Source: Phymorhynchus buccinoides (Eukaryota; Mollusca; Gastropoda; Neogastropoda; Raphitomidae). Taken from it: a stretch of 64,000 nucleotides of DNA. The number at the start of each line of letters is the position of its first letter. The stretch's first letter is position 1. Positions 1-12,476 of this stretch are shown piece after piece. The position numbers and the translations under genes are program-made. Location: positions 11,836,381 through 11,900,380 of the forward strand of contig CM065693.1 in assembly GCA_017654935.2 (NCBI GenBank), read 5' to 3'. The notes under the pieces were generated by a model. That model saw only the letters and a list, made by a program, of their open reading frames with translations, was not told where the DNA came from and ran no database searches.

Positions 1-1219
1 CAGATGACTTTCACATGAACCAAACCACTATTTTGACCCAATCTCACAATTTTTCATTTCACCACACAATTTGAACCCATCTCACATTTTCCATTTTCAC
101 ACTAATTTTGACCCAATCTCCAACATTTTCCATATTTCCAGTGACACTACTTTGACCCACATCTCACACTATTCCCATTATCACATACTTTGAACCCTAA
201 TCTTCACAATTTCCATTTCACACTTTACTTTTTGACCCAATCTCGAGACTTTTCCTATTATCACAATACTTTGACCCAATCTGTCACACTGTTGCATTTT
301 CACATACTTTTGACCCAATCTCACATTGCCATTTTCACACACAACTAAACACTTTGACCCAATCTCACATATTCCATTTTACACCACTTATTCGACCCAA
401 CTCAACACACTTCCATTTTTCACACTACTTTGACCCAATCTACATTATCCATTTTCACACTACTTTTGACGCCAATCTCAATGACGTTCCATTTTCACAT
501 ACTTTGACCCACTTTCCCATTTCACACTACTTTGACCCAATCTCACAAAATTCCATTTTCACATTAATCTTTTGGCACATATCTCACCCACTTTCCATTT
601 TTCACAATACTTGACTGACCCAATCTCATAAAATTTGCTGTTAACACACTACTTTGACCATCTCACTGACTTTCCATTTTCACATACTTTTGACCCAATA
701 CGCACATTTTCCATTTTCACACCCCAACTTTTGACCCCGAGATCTCCCTGGACACTTCCATTTTACAGCTTACTTTAGAACCAATACTCACACAATTTCC
801 ATTTTCACACCACTTTTGGACCCAATCCTCACTGACTTCCCATTTTCACCTACTTTAGACCCCAATCTCACAGATTTCCATTTTTCCCCAAAAACACTAT
901 TTTGACCCTGTTAATCCACACTTTCCATTTATAACACTACTTTTGACCCAAATCTCAGCACTTTCCCATTATCACCACATACTTTTGACCAATTCTCACC
1001 CCCAAATTCCATTAAACCACCTTTTGACCCAATCTCACACTTTCCATTATCACACTACTTTGACCCAATCTCACAATTTCCGTTATCACACTATTTTTTG
1101 ACCCAATCTCACAATTTACGTAATCACACTATTTTTGACCCCAATCTCACAATTGCCGTTATTATCCAACCTATTTTGACCCAATCTCACCAATTTCCGT
1201 GATCACATATTTTTGACCC
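1..1219 (-). repeat. Degenerate inverted copy of the 37-bp satellite
   Basis: Units of the form ACTTTGACCCAATCTCACA / TTTCCATTTTCACACTA, the reverse complement of the array at 21034-23090. Spacing is irregular because of frequent indels, unlike the regular copy. Confidence 0.88.
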
Positions 1220-3385
1220 AATCATTACACACATACGCGCTGTGCACACAAATGCACAGGTACACACCACACCACACACACACTCACCACACATACACAC
1301 ACACATACACAGTATGTAACACAAGTCGTATCATACTTGTAAAAAGTCATACTGGATAATTGTCTGTCATGTCCAGAGGTTTTTTTCCTCTGTTTGTCTG
1401 CTTCCTGTTGTTGTGTTCTGTATTGTCTAGTGTCTGTCTGTCTGTCCGGTCTGTCACTGTCTGGTGCTCTCTCTTTCACTCTCTCTCCTCTCTCTCTGCT
1501 CTCTCTCTCATCGTTTAATTCTCATTATGTCATTCCATTCTCTCTTTCTCTACTTGTCTTTCTCTATGTTTTATTGTTCGAGGCGCTGTTTTCCCCCAGT
1601 CACATGACGATTGTAATTTAAATCTATACATCCACCTGTTTCGTTGCTCTTGTTTAAAGTGAATTTCGCATTCTTTCTTTCTTGTCTTTCTTTCTTTTTT
1701 TTCCTTAGTCTGACGTTATTTACAATCATATAATGTTAGCTTCATGCATAATAGGCCTACATCTGTACTATTAGTCCCTTTAAATTAAGGACTAAAGGTG
1801 CAATATCTGCTGATAGGCGGTCTTGCACAAATTCATCCCTTATTTTTTCTTTCTTGTCTTGCGTTTTTCCTTTAGATCGTTCGTCTTTATATCTTTCCGC
1901 CTGCATGCATTAGTAGACCTATATTCTACACTTTCAAAGTGTGCATTAAAGAGGGTCTGTGTATGGAAAAACTTAAAAGCACTCTTAAACTTAAAAGTCC
2001 CCGGATTGTGAAGCAACAGGCACTCCAACAGAAAACGACAAAAGCACCAGTGATCATACATCAATTGAATTGGGCTGGCGGCGAAAGGTAGTGTTGGGTT
2101 AGGTTAGTTTTCATGAAACACCTTTTCAAAGTGACTGAAATGCCGCTAAGCTTGCCGTCAACAATCAAAAGGTGTATGGTCACTGCGCACAGCTCTATGT
2201 GTCCCCCAACCCCTCAACCTCCCCAAAGTAGCTTTTCTCAGAGCTCCCTTTCAGTTCATCTCTTTTGTTAACATCGTCACCAGCAACCCCAAATTTAAAG
2301 TGTTTTATCCATTAGGATCCGACATTGTTTTATGGGTGGGCCTACACCACTTGTAAGGTCTTTCCTAATCCCTTAACCAAAATCAATTATAAGAATATTG
2401 CCTCTGTTAAAAGAAAAAACTTGTGAAACAAATAGTCTCTGTTGGAAAACTGAAAGGAGCCAGGGAATGAGGGGAATTAGTGTCACTGTGCCCCCACTAC
2501 ACGCCCCTACCCTGGCCTTTCCCCCAACCCTTCTTCTCTTCTCTTCAGGGCCACGGTCCGTATGTTGGGGACCATTTTCGGCTCCTTTGGGGGAAAAAAA
2601 GACTGAAAAATGGGGGGCCGGTCGTTCTGTTAATGAGCGGGACATGCCTGCCTGAAGGGACAGAGGGTGGAGGGGAAGCTGAAGGAAGTGGGGGGGGGTG
2701 AGGGGCGTTATTTGGATTATAGTTGGATCCTGCAACCCACTGCACACAGGCCTGACAGGGGGGCGTTCAGCAGTGAAGGTGTCGAGGGTGTGTCATGCCG
2801 AGGTCGATGACCACACTCCTGATGGTCTTTTGGGAGAAAAAGAGTTTGAAAAGAGTTGAACTTCAGCCTTTCTTGCCGGCTGAAGTCCCCCAGTCTAAAC
2901 AGCAGAACCGTCTGATCTGAATCTGGCTACGCTGTTCTGTCCAATGGACATTATATTTATACAGTAGTTGTGTGTGGCGACAGAAGGAAAAAAACCAAAT
3001 AAAAAATCAACACAAAAAAAAAACAAAACTTCAAAAGCCTCACTGGCCTTCAGCATGAGAAGTTGGCTGCATGAGGCAAAGAAGAAGAAAAGGAAACTAA
3101 ACATAGAAGTTCCCACCAGCGTTCGACATGTCTCAGGTCAGGCAAGCGGGCTAAACCGTAGGCGCCTCCCGGGGGAGTACCCCGACCGGCACGAGCCCAA
3201 ACCATCAAAGATCAAAATTGATGACGGTAGTTAAAATAACAATCTACTTTCTGATGTCATAACACGGTTTAAATAGATTAAAGCCAAGGACAACTAAGCA
3301 ACCAGTCCAGTCAAACGACATGAGAGAGAAGAACATAGTCAAAAGCTGTCGGCCATAAGATTAAAAAGTTCAGTCGTTCTTGTAC

Positions 3386-3441
3386 ATTCCCTGCTCCAGT
3401 AACTAAAGCAACTCGCCCGAGAATCTCATGGCAGAAGCCAT
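3386..3441 (-). pseudogene. Broken inverted copy of HSD17B4 exon 1
   Basis: The minus strand begins ATGGCTTCTGCCATGAGATT, against ATGGCTTCTGACATGAGATT in the intact exon. One base is missing a few codons later, which shifts the frame into an early TAG. The donor G|GTAC has lost a G. Not functional as it stands. Confidence 0.88.
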
Positions 3442-3500
3442 GTTTCTTGGACTTTTACACCCCCCCTTTGACCCTATGTCGCAGGGATCAAGGATCGTTT

Positions 3501-4000
3501 NNNNNNNNNNNNNNNNNNNNNNNNNNNNNNNNNNNNNNNNNNNNNNNNNNNNNNNNNNNNNNNNNNNNNNNNNNNNNNNNNNNNNNNNNNNNNNNNNNNN
3601 NNNNNNNNNNNNNNNNNNNNNNNNNNNNNNNNNNNNNNNNNNNNNNNNNNNNNNNNNNNNNNNNNNNNNNNNNNNNNNNNNNNNNNNNNNNNNNNNNNNN
3701 NNNNNNNNNNNNNNNNNNNNNNNNNNNNNNNNNNNNNNNNNNNNNNNNNNNNNNNNNNNNNNNNNNNNNNNNNNNNNNNNNNNNNNNNNNNNNNNNNNNN
3801 NNNNNNNNNNNNNNNNNNNNNNNNNNNNNNNNNNNNNNNNNNNNNNNNNNNNNNNNNNNNNNNNNNNNNNNNNNNNNNNNNNNNNNNNNNNNNNNNNNNN
3901 NNNNNNNNNNNNNNNNNNNNNNNNNNNNNNNNNNNNNNNNNNNNNNNNNNNNNNNNNNNNNNNNNNNNNNNNNNNNNNNNNNNNNNNNNNNNNNNNNNNN
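3501..4000. other. Assembly gap (500 N)
   Basis: Exactly 500 N, a placeholder gap. The left flank is the inverted copy ending inside the HSD17B4 promoter; the right flank is unrelated unique sequence. Confidence 1.
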
Positions 4001-6600
4001 ACTGTGTGGTACTAATCTAAGTACTTTTAGCACCAGGCTAATATTAGTTTTGTGTGTTATTTCAGTTTGTTTATTTTCCACACTGTTACGTTTTCTTATT
4101 TTTTAGTTCATGTCCTAAACCCTGCATACCACACTTTATATTTGCATGTCGGTCAGTAGTTTTTAGAAAATATGTCATTTTAGTGTCAGTTTTTCTGAAC
4201 TATTTGCCTATTGGACAAAACGAAATAGAGTTGTTAAGCCCTTTTTTGCACCTCGTATTCCTAAACTGCACATTTTTTTCATTATCAGAAACAAAATAGG
4301 CTTGTCGTATATGTTTGCCTACTATTAAAAATACAAGTTTCAACTTTTTAAATTAATTATCGTTGAGATATTCGACTTCAATAACAGCCGTTGGGAATTT
4401 TCAAAATGCGCAAATATTGATATTTAAAGCAATTATTTATAAACATTGAAGAATTTAACTGAAATTTGCATGTGGTTTCTATTACGTGTTTTTATAAATA
4501 TGCATTGGTTTTTGGCGACTTTGAATTTTTGACCGTTTTGTAGATATACCTACTATAGACTGCCTATTTTGCGGCATTTTGCGACATTGCTGAACGAAAT
4601 TTACTTTTTTTCTAGGCTAGGTTAGGGATTGTTAAGGGTTAGGTTATGTAAATGGTTCAATTAACGAAAATTGAAATTTGGGTTTTGTTCGCATGTCCTC
4701 TCATTTCTATCGACGAATTTTAACCCGACACTGCTTACTGCATGGCCCCCTCATTCCATGATGTCGTCCGTTTTCGGTGTAGCTTCGCGCATTTGCTGTC
4801 AGCGTTGTAATAGCGCGTGACTCCAATTTCTGTATTGAACTCCAAATCACGATCATGAGGCCATTTGTTATGTTTATAATTAGAAACTTGAACTAGTTTT
4901 AACATGCCTATTGTTCTTGGGGCAATAATTGGGTAGTACCCCATTTACCCCATCTCATACCCCGTTTTGCCCACACCGGTGCTAGAACCATGACGTCAGT
5001 AATGCTCACAACAGAAAGCAAGCCACAGTACAACAATCCATTTTGTAGTCAAAAACACATAAAATGTTGAACAATTATCAGTGGCATTCACAAACCCTTT
5101 GCTATTATGGATCACTGAAAGTTAAAAAGTAGATCAATTGATCAAATATATGTTTACCTCTCCTGACGGTCCATTCCAGATCTTGAAGCAACGCGGGAAT
5201 CATCTGGGTCTTGTCACGTTGATCTTTCCAGCAAATGATATTCTTAACCTTAAGGGGCCCCTGCAAGTGTATTTTCATGCTTCCTTTTCACCCCAAACCC
5301 CATTATTCCCCGTGTCCCTATGTGTTTGCGTGCGACGAGTGCCTAATGTGCTTGAAATCTGTGCGCTTTCCTCGTTTGAAAACCTCATAAGCGTGTGTAT
5401 TTGTTCTTGTGCTGTGTTGTGTGTCGTGTGGCGTGTGTGCATGCGCCGTTGTATGGTTGTAGTGTTTCCTGTGCAACAGAGCTATTTGGACGCGCTGAAG
5501 ATTCTGAAACGAAGATTAGCAAGAGAAAAAATGGGAGTAGAATATTTATTATTTCTGGGGCAGCGATTTTATTGCTCACAAAAACTAGAAGATTTTTGAC
5601 AAAAACCAGATGCCTTGTGGCAAAAGAAAAGAAATCTAAACCCTAACCCTACCCGTAACCGAAGGAAAGAACCAAGAAATTAGCATGAGGGGAAATCTAT
5701 ATTTGCCGGAATCGATTACAAAGCTCTGCACTTATACCTTTTTTTTTTGCTGAACCATACCTTTTTTTGGGGGGGATAAATTTTAAATCTTTCTTTTGGG
5801 GTTGAGCCGAGATGTGAGGATGATGTGTGGAATAGGGGGAGAGTGTGTGCAGGCGGAGATTTTTAGGCGCGATTTTTAAAAAAAAAACCTGTATTTTGTG
5901 TCTGTTGATATATATATTATTGTAGTTAAGATTAGGCCTATTGTGTACTGTCCTATCTATGCTGACTACCCCCTTTTCGAGTTCTATAACAAAAGTTTAT
6001 AATTGAAATGCGTACATTTTGTGTTGTTGTCTTTTACTAACACTTTCCGTTGTGCAGCTCCCCAAATGAAGAAAAACACCTGAAATCGGGGAGGGGTAGA
6101 GGGGGGGGGGGGGGGGAGGTTTTATTCCAAACAGATAATTTAGCTGAAAAGTATTAATACAGCTTTATGTTTGTAAAGAACAAACCGGAATGGAATTAAC
6201 GAGATACATGGTTGGTTGGTGCCACATCTGTCCTTTATACTTTATATATTTTTCTCAGTCTTACTTAGTAATTATCCCTATAGCAATCGCCTTCGTTCCA
6301 TGTTAGTCTGGCCATAATATAAGTAGTCGGGATTTTTTTAAATAATGTAATACGGTTGGACTGTAGAGGGAGTATTGTTTTTTTGTCTCCTTTGGCTGTT
6401 TCGTTGTGTGTTGTCTATGTTGAATACAGCTGCTTCGCCAAAATATATGTGTCACAGACAAATCCAACAATATTGCAAACAAAATCGTTTCTGTAGACAA
6501 GTAGTTTTAATGGAAATGTTTGGCTCAAAGATGGCTGGCGGTGAAAGGGTTAATGCATATATCTGTTGTGTATAATTGCAAGTGTTAAAAACAGTTTGAG
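4001..6600. other. Non-coding stretch, little recognisable
   Basis: AT-rich sequence without a supported exon. Reading frames here are short or low-complexity. At 6080-6242 there is a decayed 3' half of the GGTAAAGGTCAAG foldback family, and near 6509-6551 a fragment of the TTAA-flanked MITE family. A run of G lies at 6102-6116. Confidence 0.6.
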
Positions 6601-6613
6601 TGGTTTATTGGTA

Positions 6614-6793
6614 CAATAGAACCTCCCTTATAAGACCTTCAAAAATCATCCAAAATGAGGTCTTATAAGGGAGGGGTCTTATAAGGGAGGTAGTTTTAAT
6701 ACTTACAAAGAAGGGCAATGTCTCAGAGAAGTAGGTATGTCTTATATGGGAGGGAGTCTTATAATGGGAGGTCTTATAAGGGAGGTTCCACTG
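6614..6793 (+). mobile_element. TA-flanked MITE, TTATAAGGGAGG family
   Basis: Left end CAATAGAACCTCCCTTATAA, right end its inverted partner GGGAGGTTCCACTG, flanked by TA on both sides. Consensus left end CAGTGGAACCTCCCTTATAA. TA target site and CAGTGGAACCTC-type ends fit the pogo branch of Tc1/mariner; no coding part remains. Confidence 0.85.
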
Positions 6794-6961
6794 TATATCC
6801 TTTATTGATAGTGTGATTTCCTCACCAGTTTGTTTAACAAGGTAAGACTAGACCTTGGTAGTAATTGCGGTATAATTTTAACGTTTAAAAATGCGTGATG
6901 ATAATAGATGTGGTTTAGCTGCGTAGTATTTCCAGGATCGACCCACTGTCTTTACATGTAA

Positions 6962-7418
6962 CAGGGCTGCCTACCCCTGTTTGCAGTTTTCAGGGACAAA
7001 TTGCTTGAAAACCAGGGACAGAGACAGGGACAAACATTGCAATGTCATGCATCATGAAATATATTTCGTGATCTAGCAAAAATACTGTGACTTTGGATTT
7101 TTCCTCAGTCTTTAAAAAAGAAAAAAGCTTTTCGGTGCCAATGTGCTTCTATATAATCAAGATACTTTGGATTTCAGTAACATATATGACTAATATGTCG
7201 GTTATATAAAGAACATTTCAACAGCGCCTGTTGTTTTGTGTATTCCTGCATTTTAATAGTAAGGTTAGCTAACAAGACAAGAAACTTCGCTACGAAATTT
7301 TGATTCTACTCGGTTTCCAGGGACACCAGACAGAAAAGTGGATTCCAGGGACAGGGTGCCCCTTTTAACTGTTTCCAGGGACAAATACCCCTTATGGGTG
7401 GGGTGGTAGGCAGCCCTG
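6962..7418. mobile_element. DNA transposon remnant with CAGGGCTGCCTACC ends
   Basis: Inverted ends CAGGGCTGCCTACC (6962) and GGTAGGCAGCCCTG (to 7418) enclose about 430 bp with repeated CAGGGACA motifs. No transposase frame. The ends resemble hAT termini but I see no clear 8-bp duplication. Confidence 0.6.
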
Positions 7419-7490
7419 GTATAGAAATGTCCCATATTATGTGCCTGTACCAGGTCGGAGAACAGTAATCTAATTTTTCTTTCTGTGTAC

Positions 7491-7668
7491 AGTGTTTTAC
7501 GGACTATAAGGCGCACCTGATTATAAGGCGCACTCCCCAGATTTTACACAAAATTCAAATTTTGTTCTGATAGTTTCTTACTATGTTATTCGTCACATTA
7601 TAAGGCGCAGGGGTGGGGTCTAAGTCTAGGAAAAAAAAGTATCGCCTTATAGTCCGTAAAATACGGTA
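7491..7668 (+). mobile_element. TA-flanked MITE, GGACTATAAGGCGCA family
   Basis: Left end GTTTTACGGACTATAAGGCG, right end CGCCTTATAGTCCGTAAAAT followed by ACGG and TA. About 178 bp. Other copies: 10338-10506, 26888-27042, 35150-35305, 46812-46953 (reverse, partial), 58021-58950 (interrupted). TA target sites suggest a Tc1/mariner-like origin. Confidence 0.8.
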
Positions 7669-8236
7669 GTCTTTTATCTGATTACGTATCAGATGGAGGT
7701 CAGTTTCTTGCGATAGAATGCTGCTCGTTAGCGGTAAAATTTGTTTGAACAGTCAATGTTACTGTGTCCAAAAACAGTTTGCAAGGTTAGGCCTCGTGTC
7801 AAATACGTATTAAAAAAAAATCTGTGTGTGTAGTTTGAAATGTTCAGAGCAACTGTGAATTATAAATGTTAAAAAGTTTGTAAAGTAAGAATAAAAAAAC
7901 CTGTTGTCTTCTAGAGTTGCCCAAATTGATCCTGACTCTGACCCCACCCCCCAAAAAAGAGAGAGAGAGAGGGAGGAGAAGATGGGAAAAAGAAAGGGGT
8001 GTGGGAAGGATAAGGGCATGTGATCTACAAAAATGCCCATAAAAAACAATGCTCATTGTAAAACTCAATCAAAATTTCCATTTAAAAAGGGTTGAACTCT
8101 CTCGGTGGAATTACAAAGTTTTGGGTGTGTTTTTTTATTGGGGGGGGGGGGTTGGGGGGGGGGGGGGGGGGGGGGGCAGAAAACAAGACTTGTCCCAATT
8201 TCTGAGTGTTGACTATGTACTACACACACAGCAGCA

Positions 8237-8637
8237 TGGGTGCAACTCTCCACAATGAAAAAAACATGAAAGGCAGGGGTCCAGGGGCCGCCCAGGCCCT
8301 GGCGGGGTACAGGGGCAGAGCCCTGTTGGACGATTCAGGAGGGCAATGCAAGAGAAATAGATAACGAGACAGACAGATAGTTAAGTGATGAGTCTGATAA
8401 GCATTGTAAAATGTTCACATTGCCTTTGAAAACAATATGGCATCACCATGCTGTTTTCAAGATTCCCCGAGACAGACTTCCAGGATAGAACAACCAAGTT
8501 CAAAATGCCCCAAATCGCTTGTGGTCGATTTTTGTGTGTGGATCAGTTAAAAAAAACCAACCACTGAAGTTCAGTTTTTGGTAAAATTTAAAAAAAACCT
8601 GAAATCAGTGTGAAACTGAAAGAGTTGCACCCATGCA
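8237..8637. mobile_element. About 400-bp MITE-like repeat, copy 1
   Basis: Ends GCATGGGTGCAACTCTCC and GAGTTGCACCCATGC are inverted. A second copy in the same orientation lies at 9247-9656, and a fragment of the right end at 17580-17650. A long G run precedes it (8142-8176). Confidence 0.7.
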
Positions 8638-8649
8638 GCAGCAAGTTAA

Positions 8650-8887
8650 CCCTTTCACCGCCAGCCATATTTCAGCAAAAAACTTCCATTCAATTTACCT
8701 GGGTAGAGAACAAAAACCATCTGCAGTATTGGGGATTGTTCTGTGACATATATAAAATAAGGTCTATCCTTACTTCCCAAAACTAAGACAATAGGGTCTT
8801 TGGATAATATACCCTGATTTGGTGCATTTTAATGACATAGGTGATAAATCCCTGTGGAGCTAAAATGCTACTTTGGCGGTGAAAGGG
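8650..8887 (+). mobile_element. TTAA-flanked MITE (piggyBac-like), CCCTTTCACCGCCA family
   Basis: Left end TTAA-CCCTTTCACCGCCA, right end TGGCGGTGAAAGGG-TTAA, 238 bp. The TTAA target site and CCC-starting inverted ends are typical of piggyBac. Interior motifs GACATATATAAAATAAGGTC and ATAGGGTCTTTGGATAAT recur in all copies. Confidence 0.85.
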
Positions 8888-9246
8888 TTAAAATATACTT
8901 GTTAGAACAAAAAATGAACTACAAAGCTTAATGTGATTCACGTGGTTTCTTTATGATAAACATTTGTTTTTACCCCACCCCTTCCCTTCCACTCAAATGG
9001 AAAAATAAACGATTAGTTCGCGAATGTGTGTGCATGTGCTTAACATAATATGTGTAATGAAAGATTACAATATATTTCATGAATAAAAGGATTGTAAAAA
9101 CAGATATGAAATTGTAAAAAAAAAAGTGATTTCTTAGTAATGAGTGCGTTTTCTCCCTTATTCATGGGCGACTGCAGAACAGGAACAAGCACAGCAACAC
9201 TTCACCATTTCACACTGTTTCTAATCGTTACATATTTCACATTTGC

Positions 9247-9656
9247 ATGGGTGTAACTCCCCAAAAATGAAAACAACCTGAAAGGCAGGGGTCCAGGGGC
9301 CACCCAGTGCCCCGGCAAGGGCAGAGCCCCGTTGGACGATTCAGGAGGGCAACGCAAGAGAGAGAGAGAGATAACGAGACAGACAGACAGTCACAACGAT
9401 GGACAAAGACAGTTTGAGTCCGATAAGCCTTGTAAAATGATTACATTGCCTTTGAAAGCAATATGGCATCAGTATGCTGTGTTCAAGATTCCCCGGGAGA
9501 GAATTCCAGGATAGAAAAATCAAGATAGAAACACCACAAATCGCCTGTGGTCAATGTTTTTGGGGAGGAATTTGAAAAAACCCACCTGAAGTTCAGTTTC
9601 TGGTAAAATTTAAAAAAAATGAAATCAGTGTAAAACTGAAAAGTAGCACTCATGCA
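9247..9656. mobile_element. About 400-bp MITE-like repeat, copy 2
   Basis: Direct repeat of 8237-8637, sharing GAAAGGCAGGGGTCCAGGGG and GACGATTCAGGAGGGCAA. The intervening DNA at 8900-9240 shows nothing recognisable. Confidence 0.7.
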
Positions 9657-9719
9657 TTTGTATGTCAAAGATAGCATGTGACAGATGTTACAACAGAATT
9701 TAGCATCCCACATGGGGAC

Positions 9720-10506
9720 ACCGGGGAATCTTTCACTGTTTCAATACAAATAGTTCCCCCACCTTCTGGAAGTTTTGTGCTGGCAACTTAATTCCTCTAA
9801 TCTTTTCCTTTTCTTAACGTTTACTTTTTTTGGTATGCCTTATTGTCCCATTCTACTGCATTTCCCCCCCCCAAATAAATTTTTCCAAATAAATTTCTCT
9901 TTTGAGTTCCTCTGAAATCGGAATGTTTTGGCTGAATGCAGCGAGGAGACCGGAGACCAACGCTGACAACTGGACACATAGTTACACCTTACTTTATTAC
10001 GTATTTCATCCATTATGGCATGGGAACACAAAAGAAGAACAGAAAGCACAGACAAAGTGCAAATTCCTGCCTTATTTATATACGGGGGTGGGGGTGGTGG
10101 GTCTTCCATACAAATAGTTCCTCCACCTTCTGGAAGTTCTGTGCTTGTAACTTCCTCTAATCTGCCTCTCTCTTTGACTTTGCCTTTTTCCTTGCTATGT
10201 GCCATCTACTATCTTTCTGACTTTTTGGCCCATTCTCCTCCTCTTTAACAGTTTTCTACTTTGAGCTCCTCCGAAATTGGAATGTGTCGACTGAATGCAG
10301 TGAGGAGACCAGTGAAAACTGGAAAACGGACACATACTGTATTTTACGGACTATAAGGCGCACCTGATTATAAGGCGCACCCCCCAGATTTGACTCAAAA
10401 TTCAGATTTTGTTACCATATTTTCTTACTATATTATCAGTCACATAATAAGGCGCAGGGATATCAGTCTAGGAAAAAAGTATCGCCTCATAGTCCGTAAC
10501 ATAAGG
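9720..10506 (-). repeat. Dispersed GGCCATATGGCC-type repeat, interrupted
   Basis: Minus-orientation copies of a roughly 350-bp repeat (CCACCTTCTGGAAGTTCTGT ... GAGCTCC(T)CCGAAATCGGAATG ... GGCCTTATGGCC). A GGACTATAAGGCGCA MITE (10338-10506) is inserted near its end. Related copies: 16368-16738, 54778-54935, 57200-57420 and 59407-59730. Confidence 0.65.
10338..10506 (+). mobile_element. TA-flanked MITE, GGACTATAAGGCGCA family
   Basis: CTGTATTTTACGGACTATAA at the left and CTCATAGTCCGTAACATAAGG at the right with TA at both sides. It splits the dispersed repeat, whose GGACACATA...CGTACCCATTGTGG resumes after it. Confidence 0.8.
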
Positions 10507-10507
10507 T

Positions 10508-11478
10508 ACGTACCCATTGTGGCCTTATGGCCTGGGAAAGCAGAAGACGATGAAGAAGTTTAATCCCACTCAAAAGAAAATACAAAGCCAGAAATAAATG
10601 GGGATGCAGCTCAAAGTCAAGTCATGTTACATCCCATTTGCCCGCCTTGGTCTAATGAATGTGATTCAGGGTCAGAAAATTCAATGTACACTTTATCGGA
10701 ATGACTGATAAACTAAAAAGTCAAAACTATTATACCAAGCATGATACCCTATGGCCGTACACACATTACACAAGGAAACCCGATGAGCTTATTCACAAAT
10801 AAGTAAAAGAAAGCAAGAAAATAAGTGGATGGGATAAGCGCATGCGGAAACGCATACGCTTATTTTTCTTTCTTGGAAATGCATACGCTTATTTTTCTTT
10901 CTTGGAAATGCATACGCTTATTTTTCTTTCTTTCTTTTATTTATTTACGGATAAGCGCATGAGGTTTCCTTGTCTAATGTGTGCACGGCCATACTCAACA
11001 AAATTTCATTAAAGTCTGTACACAATCTCAACAGCAAGCATGCTAAATGACAAAGGGAATCGTGGAAAAAAAACCACGATTTAAAATTCCTGTGATCAGA
11101 ACGATAAATCGACTGAGTCGGTTAACTTTATATTTCAGAACATTATTTTTTCAGAAAACGAGATCTCATTATGAGTCATTACCTACAACTTCTCATCAAA
11201 ATCCTTTCATAACCTTGTGCAGTTAATTTACACACAAAAAATCCAAAAAAAATCAACACCACCTGAACAGCCACTATCTAACTTCTCATTTACCACATAA
11301 GAATGTTGGGTTTTGTTTTATGTTTTACTTTTGCGTGCCACCATAAGCTGTATATCATTTTAAGGACAATAAAATGTTGTGACTTGTGTGAGAACATTGT
11401 TATGAGACATGGTTTAAGTGGCAGTGGTTGGTTGATGGTTTCGTCTCACATGTACTGCTTGCACCCAAGCAGACGTTA
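10508..11478. mobile_element. Foldback element at 10745-10992 within otherwise unremarkable DNA
   Basis: GGCCGTACACACATTACACA ... GTCTAATGTGTGCACGGCCA form inverted ends around three CGCATACGCTTATTTTTCTT repeats. Related elements with ACATTAGACGCGTAAGTT ends lie at 30303-30480 and 52694-52886. The flanks 10508-10740 and 11000-11478 show nothing recognisable. Confidence 0.55.
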
Positions 11479-11479
11479 A

Positions 11480-11703
11480 CTCTCTCGCTGCCGATGTCGC
11501 ATTTCTGCACCACGTCACTAAAAGGCATGAAAGTAGGATCTGTTATGCAATGATTTTACGCTGTTATTAATTTTGGGAGATAAAGTAATAGGTCTTAGTT
11601 CATACAGTGGAATTCACAGTATTGCAAACACCAACTTTTCTTTACTCAGCCAGATAAGTTTGACCAAAAAATGCTGGCAGAAAAATACCTGGCGGTGAAA
11701 GGG
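11480..11703 (+). mobile_element. TTAA-flanked MITE (piggyBac-like)
   Basis: TTAA precedes CTCTCTCGCTGCCGATGTCG and follows CTGGCGGTGAAAGGG. Same family as 8650-8887 in reverse interior orientation, with a diverged left end. Confidence 0.75.
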
Positions 11704-12012
11704 TTAAACTTAAACCCAACTTTTCTTCAAATAAGAGACAAAAAACCCATGATCTGGTATCGTAAGCATGAGTGCATTTTAAACAGTTAACACGGGTAGT
11801 AACATGTAAATTAGAATGAACCGCCAATGGTATTGCTAGTATAGTGTAATTTACATGTTACGACCCGTGTTTAACTGCCCAAGACGCACTCACGATTACG
11901 GTACCTGAACAACAGCCAATTTTTAATTTCACAATCAGTGTTATGTTCAATCTAAGTGGGTGTCTTCAATACAGTATCTGTTCTAACGGGCAGACAGGAG
12001 ATATCAGTAGTA

Positions 12013-12172
12013 CAGTAAGACCTTCAAAAATCATCCAAAGTGAGGTCTTATAAGGGAGGGGTCTTATAATGGAGGTAATTTTAATACTTACAAAGAAAGG
12101 CAATGTCTCAGAGAAGTAGGTCTTAAGTGGGAGAGTCTTATAATGGGACGTCTTATAAGGGAGGTTCCACTG
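12013..12172 (+). mobile_element. TTATAAGGGAGG-family MITE, left end deleted
   Basis: Begins CAGTAAGACCTTCAAAAATC, lacking the GGAACCTCCCTTAT stretch, and ends GGGAGGTTCCACTG with TA on both sides. Confidence 0.8.
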
Positions 12173-12476
12173 TATTACACAGATAGTTTGTATAATGTTC
12201 TTTGAGTGATGCTCAAACATTTCAACAATTTTAATATAAAACAACCAACAACAACAAAACGCCAATTAAACAGAGTGAGATAATTTTCGAGGGGCCAGAC
12301 CCTCTTTATATCAATCCATGGACTGATTCTGATGATGTCAATTTATTTCATTATTTTATGTCAATTTATTTGACCAATTTTTTTTAGAATCCATTCAGAA
12401 ATTCTTCAAGTCCCCTTGTTAACAGACAAACCTACAGAGTGGAGAGAACTGAACCAATGTGTAGATATGGTTAGTA

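Larger units (their letters stand above)
1..3500 (-). repeat. Inverted, indel-rich copy of the HSD17B4 promoter-exon 1-intron 1 region
   Basis: Read on the minus strand, this follows 18826 rightward: promoter end and exon 1 (3386-3500), the LINE-like block (about 2400-3340), the (GACA/GA)-type tract (about 1390-1530), then the 37-bp satellite (1-1220). Single-base insertions and deletions are scattered throughout, most densely in the satellite. It stops at the N gap. Most likely an unpolished long-read piece or a fold-back artefact; a real inverted duplication is possible. Confidence 0.85.

Noticed and set aside
3386..3441. Second HSD17B4 gene start on the minus strand
   Set aside because: Frameshifted, donor damaged, and embedded in an indel-rich inverted copy next to an assembly gap.
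5138..5599. 153-codon plus-strand frame
   Set aside because: Low-complexity Cys/Val-rich part from GTGT-type sequence; no recognisable domain.
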